A stretch of DNA of 42,394 nucleotides from Dethiobacter sp. (lineage in GTDB: Bacteria; Bacillota_D; Dethiobacteria; Dethiobacterales; Dethiobacteraceae). The position numbers and the translations under genes were made by a program. The stretch lies in contig JAGXSQ010000172.1 of assembly GCA_018333395.1 (NCBI GenBank), positions 1 through 42,394 of the forward strand, written 5' to 3'. The notes beneath the pieces are model-generated. The model made no database searches. It was not told the origin of the DNA and worked only from the letters and a program-made list of their open reading frames with translations. Every line of letters begins with the position of its first letter. Position 1 is the first letter of the stretch. This document shows, one piece after another, positions 8,565 to 15,654 of the stretch.

Positions 8565-10231
8565 CTTATTATTATCCTGACACTGAAAAACCGGCCTTAA
8601 GCGGCATCAACTTAAGCATCAAAGAAGGGGGGTTTGTTCTGGTGGCCGGTGAATCCGGCTCGGGCAAGTCGTCTTTGGCGAGAGTGCTGGCCGGGCTGAT
8701 CCCTGATTTTTACGGCGGCCGGTTTGGCGGAAAGGTCTATTTTCAGGGGCGAGAAATGCGTGGTATGGACCGGCGCAAACTGGCGCGACAGGTGGGCATG
8801 GTTTTTCAGGACCCGGAAAAGCAGCTGGTGATGACCGGCGTAGAGGCCGAGATTGCCTTCGGCCTGGAGAACCTGGGGCTGCCGCAAAAAGAAATGTTTC
8901 GCCGGGTGGCCGAGGTACTCAGTTTCCTAGGGCTGACAGAATTAAGGCAGGAATTTACCTCCGGCCTATCCGGCGGGCAGAAGCAAAAGCTGGCGCTGGC
9001 CGCCGTTTTGGCCATGCAACCGCAGGTGCTGGTTTTGGACGAACCCACATCGCAGCTGGACCCGGTGGCGGCAGAGGACTTCTTTAACCTGATTAAGCGG
9101 TTGAACGAAGAACTGGGCTTTACCATCGTATTGATCGAGCAAAGGCTGGAAAGATGCTTTCACCTAGCCGACCGGGTGGTATTTATGGAAGGCGGCAGGA
9201 TAGTTCAGGACGATGTCCCGGTTCAAGCGGTCCGCTGGGCCGTCAGAAGCGGCAAGGCTCTGGTTCCCCCTGTGGCTAGGCTTTTTTCCGTGCTGGAATT
9301 TCCCTCTCCTCCGGTAACCGTCAAAGAGGGCAGAAGGCAATTACGGCAATCTTTCAGCGTACGGCCCGTTTCTGACGAGCCGGACTCCCGGAAAATACCG
9401 ACTTCTACTTCAACAGATCGTAGCCCATTGTTAGAGATAAAAAATTTGTGGTTTACCTATGCTAACGGCAGAGAAGCATTACAGGATATAAATTTAAGAG
9501 TTAACCCCGGAGAGTTTGTGGCTATCCTGGGGGAGAACGGCGCCGGCAAATCCACTTTATTGAAAAACATGGCAGGGCTTCTGCGGCCAGGACGCGGGAA
9601 GGTGCTGATAAAGGAGAGCGACATAAATAAAAAAAGGGAGCGCTATCCCGGTCGTCTTGCCGCCTACCTTTCGCAAAACCCAAACGACTATCTTTTTCAA
9701 GACACCGTGGAAGACGAACTGCTGTTTACGCTGAAAAATTTCGGAATGGAGGATAACGGCATTGTGGATGATTTGCTGGAAGAACTGCAGCTCAGCTGCC
9801 ACCGGCGGATTAACCCTCGAGATTTGAGCAGCGGAGAGAGACAGCGGGTAGCCCTAGCCTCGGTGCTGGTAACCGGCCCGGAACTCCTGTTGCTGGACGA
9901 ACCCACCCGGGGACTGGACTATCACCTGAAGGCCGGACTGGGCATTTTTCTGGCCGAGCGGGCGGCGGCGGGAGCCAGTGTGGTCCTGACTACCCATGAC
10001 GTGGAGTTCGCCGCCGAATATGCTCCGCGGGTGGTCATGATGTTTGCCGGCCGGATAGTCAGCGACGGTACCCGGCATGAAATCCTGGGACAGTCGGTTT
10101 TTTACTCCACCCAAATCGGCAAGCTATGCAGAGGCCTTTGCGACGGCATACTGACCTTTGACGAGGCCGTGGAAAAGATCAGACCTCTGCTTTCAAGCCA
10201 AACAGTAACCCGGACCGGCACAGAAAAATGA
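8537..10231 (+). CDS. Fused ECF ATPase (two EcfA domains in one chain), probable CTG start
   Basis: Tandem ABC ATPase energising the ECF importer. Domain 1: Walker A GESGSGKSS (about 38), signature LSGGQKQK, Walker B VLVLDEP. Domain 2: Walker A GENGAGKST (about 333), signature LSSGERQR, Walker B LLLLDEP. The domains are joined by a poorly conserved linker around 250-295. The first ATG/GTG/TTG in frame (GTG 8642) lies only six residues before Walker A and would remove the first beta-strands. The family sequence (ALFELENLTYYYP) continues upstream to an in-frame TGA at 8531, and the only sensible initiator there is CTG 8537, seven bases after GGGGGTG. Length is then about 564 aa. It overlaps ecfT at its start and the S-component gene at its end (ATGA). 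Confidence 0.85.
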   Translation: MALFELENLTYYYPDTEKPALSGINLSIKEGGFVLVAGESGSGKSSLARVLAGLIPDFYGGRFGGKVYFQGREMRGMDRRKLARQVGMVFQDPEKQLVMTGVEAEIAFGLENLGLPQKEMFRRVAEVLSFLGLTELRQEFTSGLSGGQKQKLALAAVLAMQPQVLVLDEPTSQLDPVAAEDFFNLIKRLNEELGFTIVLIEQRLERCFHLADRVVFMEGGRIVQDDVPVQAVRWAVRSGKALVPPVARLFSVLEFPSPPVTVKEGRRQLRQSFSVRPVSDEPDSRKIPTSTSTDRSPLLEIKNLWFTYANGREALQDINLRVNPGEFVAILGENGAGKSTLLKNMAGLLRPGRGKVLIKESDINKKRERYPGRLAAYLSQNPNDYLFQDTVEDELLFTLKNFGMEDNGIVDDLLEELQLSCHRRINPRDLSSGERQRVALASVLVTGPELLLLDEPTRGLDYHLKAGLGIFLAERAAAGASVVLTTHDVEFAAEYAPRVVMMFAGRIVSDGTRHEILGQSVFYSTQIGKLCRGLCDGILTFDEAVEKIRPLLSSQTVTRTGTEK

Positions 10232-10929
10232 GAGAAAAATTTCTTGTCCCCCTTTTTCTGTTCATTATCCTAGGGTTGCTGCTGGTGGGCATAAACCAAG
10301 ACCTTCTCGTGTCCGGGCAAAACTGGGGGCTGCTTTCGGCGGGAATACTGATAATAGCTTTAGCTTTTTTTTACTGGGGATTTGAGCAAGGTAGGGCCTC
10401 TCCCCGGGAAATTGCCCTCATTGCCGTGCTGGGGGCTTTGGCCGCCGTGGGACGTGTTTCCTTCGCCGCTCTGCCCACCGTACAGCCCACCACGTTTATA
10501 GTGATTGTTTCCGGTTTTGTTTTTGGACCCCGGGCCGGGTTCATGGTGGGGTCCACGGCAGGCCTGGTCTCCAACTTTTTCCTGGGACAGGGACCCTGGA
10601 CGCCGTGGCAGATGTTTGCCTGGGGGCTGGCCGGCGCTTCGGCCGGTTTGCTCAAAATAATTTGCCCGGGTATCAAAACCAGGGGCCTGTCGGTTTTTAA
10701 TTTTTTCTGGGGCTATTTTTTTGGCTTGGTCATGAATCTGTGGTTCTGGACGGCTTTCATCCAGCCTCTGACCTGGCAGTCCTTTGTGGCCGTCTATGCT
10801 GCCGGCCTCTGGTTCGACACCTTCCACGCCGCGGGAAACGTTGTCTTTTACCTTGTCTTCGGCGCCGGTTTTACCAAAATTTTGCAACGCTTCCGAAGAA
10901 AACTTAAAATCAGTATTATCGAAGCCTAA
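10228..10929 (+). CDS. ECF transporter S component, predicted cobalamin-specific
   Basis: 233-aa integral membrane protein, probably the substrate-binding S component of the ECF importer. About six to seven hydrophobic helices are visible. ALIAVLGALAAVGRVSFAALPTVQP and the following GFVFGPRAGFMVGSTAGLVSNF match the conserved core of ECF S components, where a small-residue helix contacts EcfT. The ATG overlaps the ATPase stop (ATGA), so translation is coupled. The riboswitch and DUF4430 neighbours make cobalamin or a precursor the likely substrate. I cannot tell whether it belongs to a named Cbr subgroup. Last gene of the operon; no strong terminator was seen directly after it. Confidence 0.85.
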   Translation: MREKFLVPLFLFIILGLLLVGINQDLLVSGQNWGLLSAGILIIALAFFYWGFEQGRASPREIALIAVLGALAAVGRVSFAALPTVQPTTFIVIVSGFVFGPRAGFMVGSTAGLVSNFFLGQGPWTPWQMFAWGLAGASAGLLKIICPGIKTRGLSVFNFFWGYFFGLVMNLWFWTAFIQPLTWQSFVAVYAAGLWFDTFHAAGNVVFYLVFGAGFTKILQRFRRKLKISIIEA

Positions 10930-10974
10930 ACTATCGGTAATCGTTCAGGAGAAAGCAAAGCAGGCGTGCTGTTT

Positions 10975-11147
10975 TACAGTCCCTGACGAGCAAGATGCCC
11001 GGCTAAATCAGCCACCCGCCGCAAAATACCCCCACTCATGCTCATACCAGGCCACTACCCGCGCCAGGCGCCCTTCCTGCACCAAGGTCAGCAGGCTGTC
11101 CGCCACGCCGGAGTAGGGTGAGCCTTTATAATCCACGGAAACCAGCA
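10975..11147 (-). pseudogene. 3' relic of a second gap gene (truncated and frameshifted)
   Basis: This stretch aligns base by base with 118-290, the 3' end of the intact gap gene, at roughly three quarters identity by eye. Read on the minus strand it gives VSVDYKGSPYSGV, then DSLLTLV, then ARVVAWYEHEWGY. After this point one extra base shifts the frame and produces a TGA where the intact gene continues RRVADLAG. Nothing upstream of the VSVDYKG segment remains. It fills part of the 360-base gap between the ECF operon and dapB. The divergence argues for an old paralogue or foreign copy rather than a recent duplication. Confidence 0.85.
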
Positions 11148-11245
11148 AGTAAGCCTCCGTTAATTCGCGGCAGTACACATTTTCTTGACTTTACTGCCGC
11201 AATATCGGAAAATACTGAGGTAAGAAAGAAAACATAACCAGGCCG

Positions 11246-11275
11246 CCTTCGTATCTGCCGGCACGGCACCGAAGG
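11246..11275 (+). promoter_or_regulatory. Hairpin in the dapB leader
   Basis: CCTTCG (11246-11251) pairs with CGAAGG (11270-11275), with an inner TGCCG/CGGCA stem. It ends four bases before the AAGGAGG ribosome site of dapB, so it could affect translation or RNA stability. A TTGACT at about 11194 may be the -35 of a promoter, but I see no good -10. Role unknown. Confidence 0.35.
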
Positions 11276-11289
11276 CCAAGGAGGACTGC

Positions 11290-12093
11290 ATGGTGACTAT
11301 CAAAGTGGCGGTAAACGGGGCGGTCGGTAGTATGGGCCGGGAGGTAGTGCGTACTGTGCTGTCGGAGCCGGGGCTGGTACTGGTAGCCGCCAGCGATGTA
11401 AAAGGTGACGGCAGTGACGCCGGTTTGCTGGCTGGCCTTGGCCCTGTCGGTGTGCCGCTGGAGACAGGACTGGCGGCGGCCTTAAAGCGCGCTAAGCCTG
11501 ATGTCATGGTCGATTTCACCTCGCCGCACAGCGTGCTGCAAAACGTGGAAACATCCTTTTCCCTGGGCGTACGTCCCGTAGTAGGGACGACAGGCATTAC
11601 CGAGTCCGACCTGGAGAAAATCCGCGGCTGGGCGGCACTTGCCGGCCTTCCCGCCGTCATCGCCCCGAACTTTGCCCTCGGAGCCGTGCTGATGATGCTC
11701 TTTGCCGCCCAAGCCGCCCGCTACCTGCCGGAAGCCGAGATTATTGAGTTGCACCATGAGAAAAAAATTGACGCCCCTTCCGGCACGGCCATCAAGACGG
11801 CCGAGATGATCCTTAAAGCACGGGGAAACACCAACCGGAGGACGACGGAGGAGCTGGAGAAAATCAAAGGGGCCCGCGGGGGCAATATGGAGGGGATCCG
11901 TCTGCACAGCGTCCGCCTGCCCGGCCTCGTCGCTCATCAGGAAGTGATTTTTGGCGGCCTTGGCCAGTCGCTGACGCTCCGGCACGACTCCTTTAGCCGT
12001 GCCTCCTTCATGCCCGGAGTTATCTTGGCCGTCAAAGCCGTCATGGAACAAAGCGGAGTAGTTTATGGTCTGGAGAATTTGCTTAACCTGTAA
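11290..12093 (+). CDS. dapB: 4-hydroxy-tetrahydrodipicolinate reductase
   Basis: 267-aa cytosolic enzyme of the lysine/meso-diaminopimelate pathway; reduces 4-hydroxy-tetrahydrodipicolinate to tetrahydrodipicolinate with NAD(P)H. The N-terminal Rossmann motif is VAVNGAVGSMGREVV. VVGTTGI and IAPNFALGAVLM are conserved, and the catalytic ELHHEKKIDAPSGTA segment carries the His and Lys. Start ATG 11290 follows AAGGAGG. It lies just upstream of spoVFB, whose product uses the same family of intermediates to make dipicolinate, so the two compete for one branch point. No other lysine gene is present here. Confidence 0.97.
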   Translation: MVTIKVAVNGAVGSMGREVVRTVLSEPGLVLVAASDVKGDGSDAGLLAGLGPVGVPLETGLAAALKRAKPDVMVDFTSPHSVLQNVETSFSLGVRPVVGTTGITESDLEKIRGWAALAGLPAVIAPNFALGAVLMMLFAAQAARYLPEAEIIELHHEKKIDAPSGTAIKTAEMILKARGNTNRRTTEELEKIKGARGGNMEGIRLHSVRLPGLVAHQEVIFGGLGQSLTLRHDSFSRASFMPGVILAVKAVMEQSGVVYGLENLLNL

Positions 12094-12108
12094 TGCTTGA
12101 CGGGACAA

Positions 12109-12138
12109 GCACTTCCCTCCTTTGTAGCGCATATAATA
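12109..12138 (+). promoter_or_regulatory. Sporulation-type (SigK-like) promoter upstream of spoVFB
   Basis: GCAC(T) at 12109-12113 and CATATAATA at 12130-12138 are separated by 16 bases. This fits the SigK/SigE pattern (AC in the -35, CATAnnnTA in the -10). No SigA -35 exists at the right distance; the nearest TTGACG is about 30 bases from TATAAT. It lies between dapB and the 12166 start. Known spoVF genes are transcribed in the mother cell by SigK. Confidence 0.6.
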
Positions 12139-12165
12139 ACTTGCGCCTCAAAAGGGGGATTTTTT

Positions 12166-12771
12166 ATGGGCTTGCAAGGAAAACAAATCGCTTTTGCGCT
12201 ACCCGAGGGACATTTTTCCATGCCGGAAATTATCGGCGAAGTAAAAAAATTAGTCGCTGCCGGAGCGGACATCTTCCCGCTCTTTCTGGCCTCCTCCGAC
12301 ACCACCCCGGACACCGACGGACACTTTCACGCCACACGGGAACAGCTGGAACAGATTACAGGCCGGGAAATGATGACCGCCTCCCTAGCCGATGAAACAA
12401 GCGAACTCTTCAGCGTTGATACAGCCTTCGATATGCTGGTCATCGCACCCTGCCCGGGGAATTTTTTAAGCAAGCTCGTCAATGCCCGGGCGATGGCGGC
12501 ACCGCTGGCCAAAACCGTCCGGCATCTGCAGACCGGTTGCCCCGTTGTGCTGGCTCTAGTCGCGAACGGTGACTCGGAAAATCTGCTCCAGAACGTACAG
12601 CAGATTTTAAGCATCAAAAGTTTCTTTCTCGTCCCGTTTGGGCCTGCCCAAAAAGGAGAAAAACAGATTTACCTGGCTAGGCTGGACCTGCTTTATGAAA
12701 CGGTCGGGCATGCTTTGGCGCAGAGGCAGTTGCAGCCGGTTTATATGGAGCCTTGCTGGCTCCCCCACTAG
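12166..12771 (+). CDS. spoVFB: Dipicolinate synthase subunit B (flavoprotein)
   Basis: 201 aa; DpaB/SpoVFB family, the flavoprotein-fold subunit of dipicolinate synthase, which supplies the dipicolinic acid that loads the spore core. The family start is visible (LQGKQIAFALPEGHFSM), followed by FDMLVIAPCPGNFLSKLVNA with its conserved PCPGN-type loop. The frame is open further upstream, but ATG 12166 has AAAGGGGG in front and matches the family's N-terminus. Subunit A (spoVFA/dpaA), which normally precedes it, is absent from this window. A SigK-like promoter lies just upstream. It marks the organism as a spore former. Confidence 0.92.
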   Translation: MGLQGKQIAFALPEGHFSMPEIIGEVKKLVAAGADIFPLFLASSDTTPDTDGHFHATREQLEQITGREMMTASLADETSELFSVDTAFDMLVIAPCPGNFLSKLVNARAMAAPLAKTVRHLQTGCPVVLALVANGDSENLLQNVQQILSIKSFFLVPFGPAQKGEKQIYLARLDLLYETVGHALAQRQLQPVYMEPCWLPH

Positions 12772-12870
12772 AGAGTAGTTCTGCGCTTTTACGCCTACGC
12801 TCAAATTGCTTGCCGTGCCTTGCCTCCGCATCATTTGTGACGCCGCCGCGCATTATGATAATTGTGTCCT

Positions 12871-12918
12871 GAAATTTCAGCACGGCCTCTATATTTTCAG
12901 AGGTCGTGCTGAAATTTC
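12871..12918 (+). promoter_or_regulatory. Long inverted repeat (20-bp arms) between spoVFB and the ABC operon
   Basis: Left arm 12871-12890 (GAAATTTCAGCACGGCCTCT) and right arm 12899-12918 are reverse complements except for one position, which would be a G-U pair in RNA. The loop is 8 bases. No T-run follows on the plus strand, so it is not a classic terminator. It lies in the leader of the downstream ABC operon; protein-binding site, processed RNA stem or small repeat element are all possible. Confidence 0.8.
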
Positions 12919-12923
12919 TAAGC

Positions 12924-13011
12924 TCTCCTGCCTCTTGCAGGGAACACTCAAAAGCGGCCTTTAATACTATGGGGAAGAAGGGCCCTACTAATTTTTCTGA
13001 AAGGCAGGAGA
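12924..13011 (+). promoter_or_regulatory. Leader with alternative pairing that can mask the ribosome site of the ABC operon
   Basis: TCTCCTGCCT (12924-12933) is perfectly complementary to AGGCAGGAGA (13002-13011), which contains the Shine-Dalgarno site of the 13016 gene. The same upstream bases can instead form a local stem, CCTGC (12927-12931) with GCAGG (12937-12941). The two pairings exclude each other, as in translational riboswitches or attenuators. I recognise no known aptamer. Confidence 0.45.
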
Positions 13012-13015
13012 TGAG

Positions 13016-14026
13016 ATGTTCCGCAAGTTTTGGAGGCAAATGCTGCTGGCAGCCTTGCTCCCGGCCGTCCTTTTGGCCGGCGGATGCCCGCGGCGCCAGG
13101 AGCCAACCAAGGTCAGGCTAAATGAAGTAACACGCTCCGTATTTTTTGCTCCCCTGTATGCTGCTATCAACAGCGGCTTTTTTGCAAAGGAGGGGATCGA
13201 ACTCGAGCTCACTACCGGACAGGGCGCCGATAGAGTAATGACTTCTTTGCTGGCCGGTCATTCTGACATTGGTTTTATGGGACCAGAAGCAACGATTTAT
13301 GTCTTTAATCAGGGACAGCAAGACTATGTCGTCAATTTTGCCCAGCTGACCAAAAGAGACGGCTCTTTTTTGCTGTCCAGGGAAGCAGACCCTGATTTTA
13401 CCTGGCAGCAGGTAAAAGGACGGGAAATCATTGGCGGCCGTCCAGGGGGCATGCCGCTGATGACGCTTATGTACGTCCTGCGGAATCAAGGTATAGACCC
13501 GGCGCAGGATCTGACGCTTATTACCAACATACAGTTTGCCATGATGGCCGGGGCCTTCGCCGGCGGGGAAGGGGATTACGTGACGCTTTTTGAGCCGGTA
13601 GCGACTACTATGGAACAACAGGGGCAAGGCTTTGTCGTCGCCTCGGTCGGCCAGTACAGCGGCGAGATACCCTATACGGTGTTTTCCGCCCGCCAAAGCT
13701 TTATAGAAAATAACAAGCCGTTAGTTCAAAAATTTACTAATGCCATTTACCGAGGGCAGTTATGGGTAGCCAACAGCACGCCGGAAGAGGTCGCCACAGC
13801 TATAAAGCCGTTTTTCCCAGACGCCGATCTCGCGCTTTTGCAAGCGGTAGTCAGACGTTACCAGGAGATTGATGCCTGGGCCGCCGCCCCGCTCTTTACC
13901 GCCGAAGCGTTCAACCGGCTACAGGACGTCATGGAACAGGCCGGACAACTCCAGCAACGGGCGCCTTATGAAAAACTGGTAACAAATTATTTTGCCGAGC
14001 AGGCCGTCAGAAACATTAGGCCATAA
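13016..14026 (+). CDS. ABC transporter substrate-binding lipoprotein (SsuA/TauA/NMT1-like)
   Basis: 336-aa extracytoplasmic binding protein. The signal peptide ends in the lipobox LAGGC (Cys about 24), so it should be a lipoprotein. The family core is seen in FFAPLYAAINSGFFAKEGIELEL, DRVMTSLLAGHSDIGFMGPE and REIIGGRPGGMPLM. This type II binding protein family serves sulfonates, taurine, nitrate or thiamine-pyrimidine precursors, and I cannot choose among them from sequence. It is followed within seven bases by its ATPase and then the permease. Translation may be controlled by the structured leader described above. Confidence 0.88.
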   Translation: MFRKFWRQMLLAALLPAVLLAGGCPRRQEPTKVRLNEVTRSVFFAPLYAAINSGFFAKEGIELELTTGQGADRVMTSLLAGHSDIGFMGPEATIYVFNQGQQDYVVNFAQLTKRDGSFLLSREADPDFTWQQVKGREIIGGRPGGMPLMTLMYVLRNQGIDPAQDLTLITNIQFAMMAGAFAGGEGDYVTLFEPVATTMEQQGQGFVVASVGQYSGEIPYTVFSARQSFIENNKPLVQKFTNAIYRGQLWVANSTPEEVATAIKPFFPDADLALLQAVVRRYQEIDAWAAAPLFTAEAFNRLQDVMEQAGQLQQRAPYEKLVTNYFAEQAVRNIRP

Positions 14027-14032
14027 AGGAAG

Positions 14033-14812
14033 GTGGAGCGGGTGAGGGTGAAACTAGCCTTGGAAGTCAGAAACATCGCCATGCGCTTCCACAGTGACGA
14101 GGGCGAAGTTCTCGCCCTTACCCATCTTTCCCTGGAAGTCAGGGAAGGGGAATTCATCAGCATTGTCGGGCCAAGCGGTTGTGGAAAATCGACTCTTTTA
14201 AATATCCTCGCCGGCCTGCTCCATCCAGTTGCCGGCGAAGTTTATATCAACCAAACCCGGATGAGCGGACCTACCGCCATGGTAGGCTATATGCCGCAAA
14301 GTGACCAACTGTTTGAGTGGCGGACAATTTGGGGGAATGTCCTGCTTGGCCTGGAAGTGCAAAAAAAGATTACTGCTGAAACAAAATCTTTTGCTGAAGA
14401 GTTGCTCATAAAGTACGGGCTTATCGACTTCAAAAATTACTACCCTCGCCAGCTTTCCGGCGGCATGCGGCAGCGGGCCGCGTTAATCCGCACGCTGGCT
14501 ATCAACCCGCAGATACTTTTGCTTGACGAGGCTTTTTCGGCCCTTGATTATCAGACCAGGCTGCTTGTGGCTGACGAAGTAAAGCAGATTATCACCAAAG
14601 AAGGGAAAACAGCTGTTTTAGTAACTCACGACATTGCTGAAGCCATCAGTATGGCCTCACGTGTCGTTGTGCTCACCAAAAGGCCTGGAGAAATTAAAAG
14701 CATCCATATTATTTCTCTTGATACTGAGGCATCGCCGCTCAAACGACGTGAAGCAGCGGAATTCAAAGATTATTTCCACAAAATATGGAAGGAATTGGAT
14801 ATTCATGTTTAG
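14033..14812 (+). CDS. ABC transporter ATPase (SsuB/TauB/NrtD-like)
   Basis: 259-aa cytosolic ATPase energising the importer encoded on both sides. Walker A is GPSGCGKST, signature LSGGMRQR, Walker B ILLLDEA with FSALD, and the switch histidine is in LVTHDIAEA. The start is GTG 14033, inside AAAGGAAGGTGG, directly after the binding-protein stop. A second GTG at 14042 is possible. The 3' end overlaps the permease start by 8 bases, so translation is coupled. Confidence 0.92.
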   Translation: MERVRVKLALEVRNIAMRFHSDEGEVLALTHLSLEVREGEFISIVGPSGCGKSTLLNILAGLLHPVAGEVYINQTRMSGPTAMVGYMPQSDQLFEWRTIWGNVLLGLEVQKKITAETKSFAEELLIKYGLIDFKNYYPRQLSGGMRQRAALIRTLAINPQILLLDEAFSALDYQTRLLVADEVKQIITKEGKTAVLVTHDIAEAISMASRVVVLTKRPGEIKSIHIISLDTEASPLKRREAAEFKDYFHKIWKELDIHV

Positions 14813-15638
14813 GGGCAAAAAAAAAGCGCCCTGCTCGCAAAGCCGCGCTCTTTCGGCAGAACACCAGAACTACCTGCACCGCAAAAAAATGTACCGTTTC
14901 CAAGTGCTGTCGTCACAGTTCTTACTGCTCCTCTTTATCGTTGCCGCCTGGGAGATAGCCGCTAACCTGAGGTTGATCGACCCCTTTATCACGAGCCAGC
15001 CTTCCCGGATTGTCAATACACTGGTTACGCTGCACCACGAAGGAAGCCTTTACCGACATACGTCCCTTACCGTCCTGGAGACGATCATCGGGTTTACGCT
15101 GGGGACAGCTCTTGGTACACTCTTTGCTGTTATCCTGTGGTGGTCAAAATTTCTTTCAGACATGCTGGACCCTTACCTGGTTGTCCTGAACAGCCTGCCC
15201 AAAATTGCTTTGGCGCCGATAATTATTGTCTGGTTTGGTCACGGCATGACCGCCATCATAGTGATTGCTCTCCTGATTGCCGTAATTGTTACCACGCTCG
15301 GCGTTCATGTCGGCTTCTCGCAGGTTGATCAGGAAAAAGTCAAGCTGCTCAGGACGTTTGGCGCCAGCAAATGGCAGCTGCTCGGCAAAGTGGTGTTACC
15401 AGCCAGCATCCCCACCATGATAGCCGCCCTGAAAGTTAACGTCGGTTTGTCCTGGGTGGGCGTAATTGTCGGAGAATTCCTTATTGCCAAAGCGGGCCTC
15501 GGTTTTCTGATTGTGTACGGTGGCCAGGTATTCCAGCTTGATCTGGTCATGACAAGTGTAATTATCTTGGCGGTAGCCGCTGCGCTTATGTATCAAGGTG
15601 TTGTCCTGATGGAACGGTTATTGCTAAAATGGCACTAA
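14805..15638 (+). CDS. ABC transporter permease (SsuC/TauC-like)
   Basis: 277-aa membrane component with about six helices, including FLLLLFIVAAWEIAANL, TIIGFTLGTALGTLFAVI, IIVIALLIAVIVTTLG and LVMTSVIILAVAAALMY. The EAA-type coupling loop with the ATPase is near residues 180-200 (LLRTFGASKWQLLGKVVLPASIP). The same frame stays open upstream inside the ATPase gene, but ATG 14805 is preceded by GGAAGGAATTGG and gives the normal family length. Ends 17 bases from the convergent hydrolase gene with no obvious terminator. Confidence 0.9.
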   Translation: MFRGKKKAPCSQSRALSAEHQNYLHRKKMYRFQVLSSQFLLLLFIVAAWEIAANLRLIDPFITSQPSRIVNTLVTLHHEGSLYRHTSLTVLETIIGFTLGTALGTLFAVILWWSKFLSDMLDPYLVVLNSLPKIALAPIIIVWFGHGMTAIIVIALLIAVIVTTLGVHVGFSQVDQEKVKLLRTFGASKWQLLGKVVLPASIPTMIAALKVNVGLSWVGVIVGEFLIAKAGLGFLIVYGGQVFQLDLVMTSVIILAVAAALMYQGVVLMERLLLKWH

Positions 15639-15654
15639 TTCCGTCAACCATATC

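Noticed and set aside
12096..12137. TTGACG and TATAAT before spoVFB as a SigA promoter
   Set aside because: The elements are about 30 bases apart, too far for SigA; the SigK pattern fits better.
12871..12918. The 20-bp hairpin as an intrinsic terminator of spoVFB
   Set aside because: No T-run follows on the plus strand.
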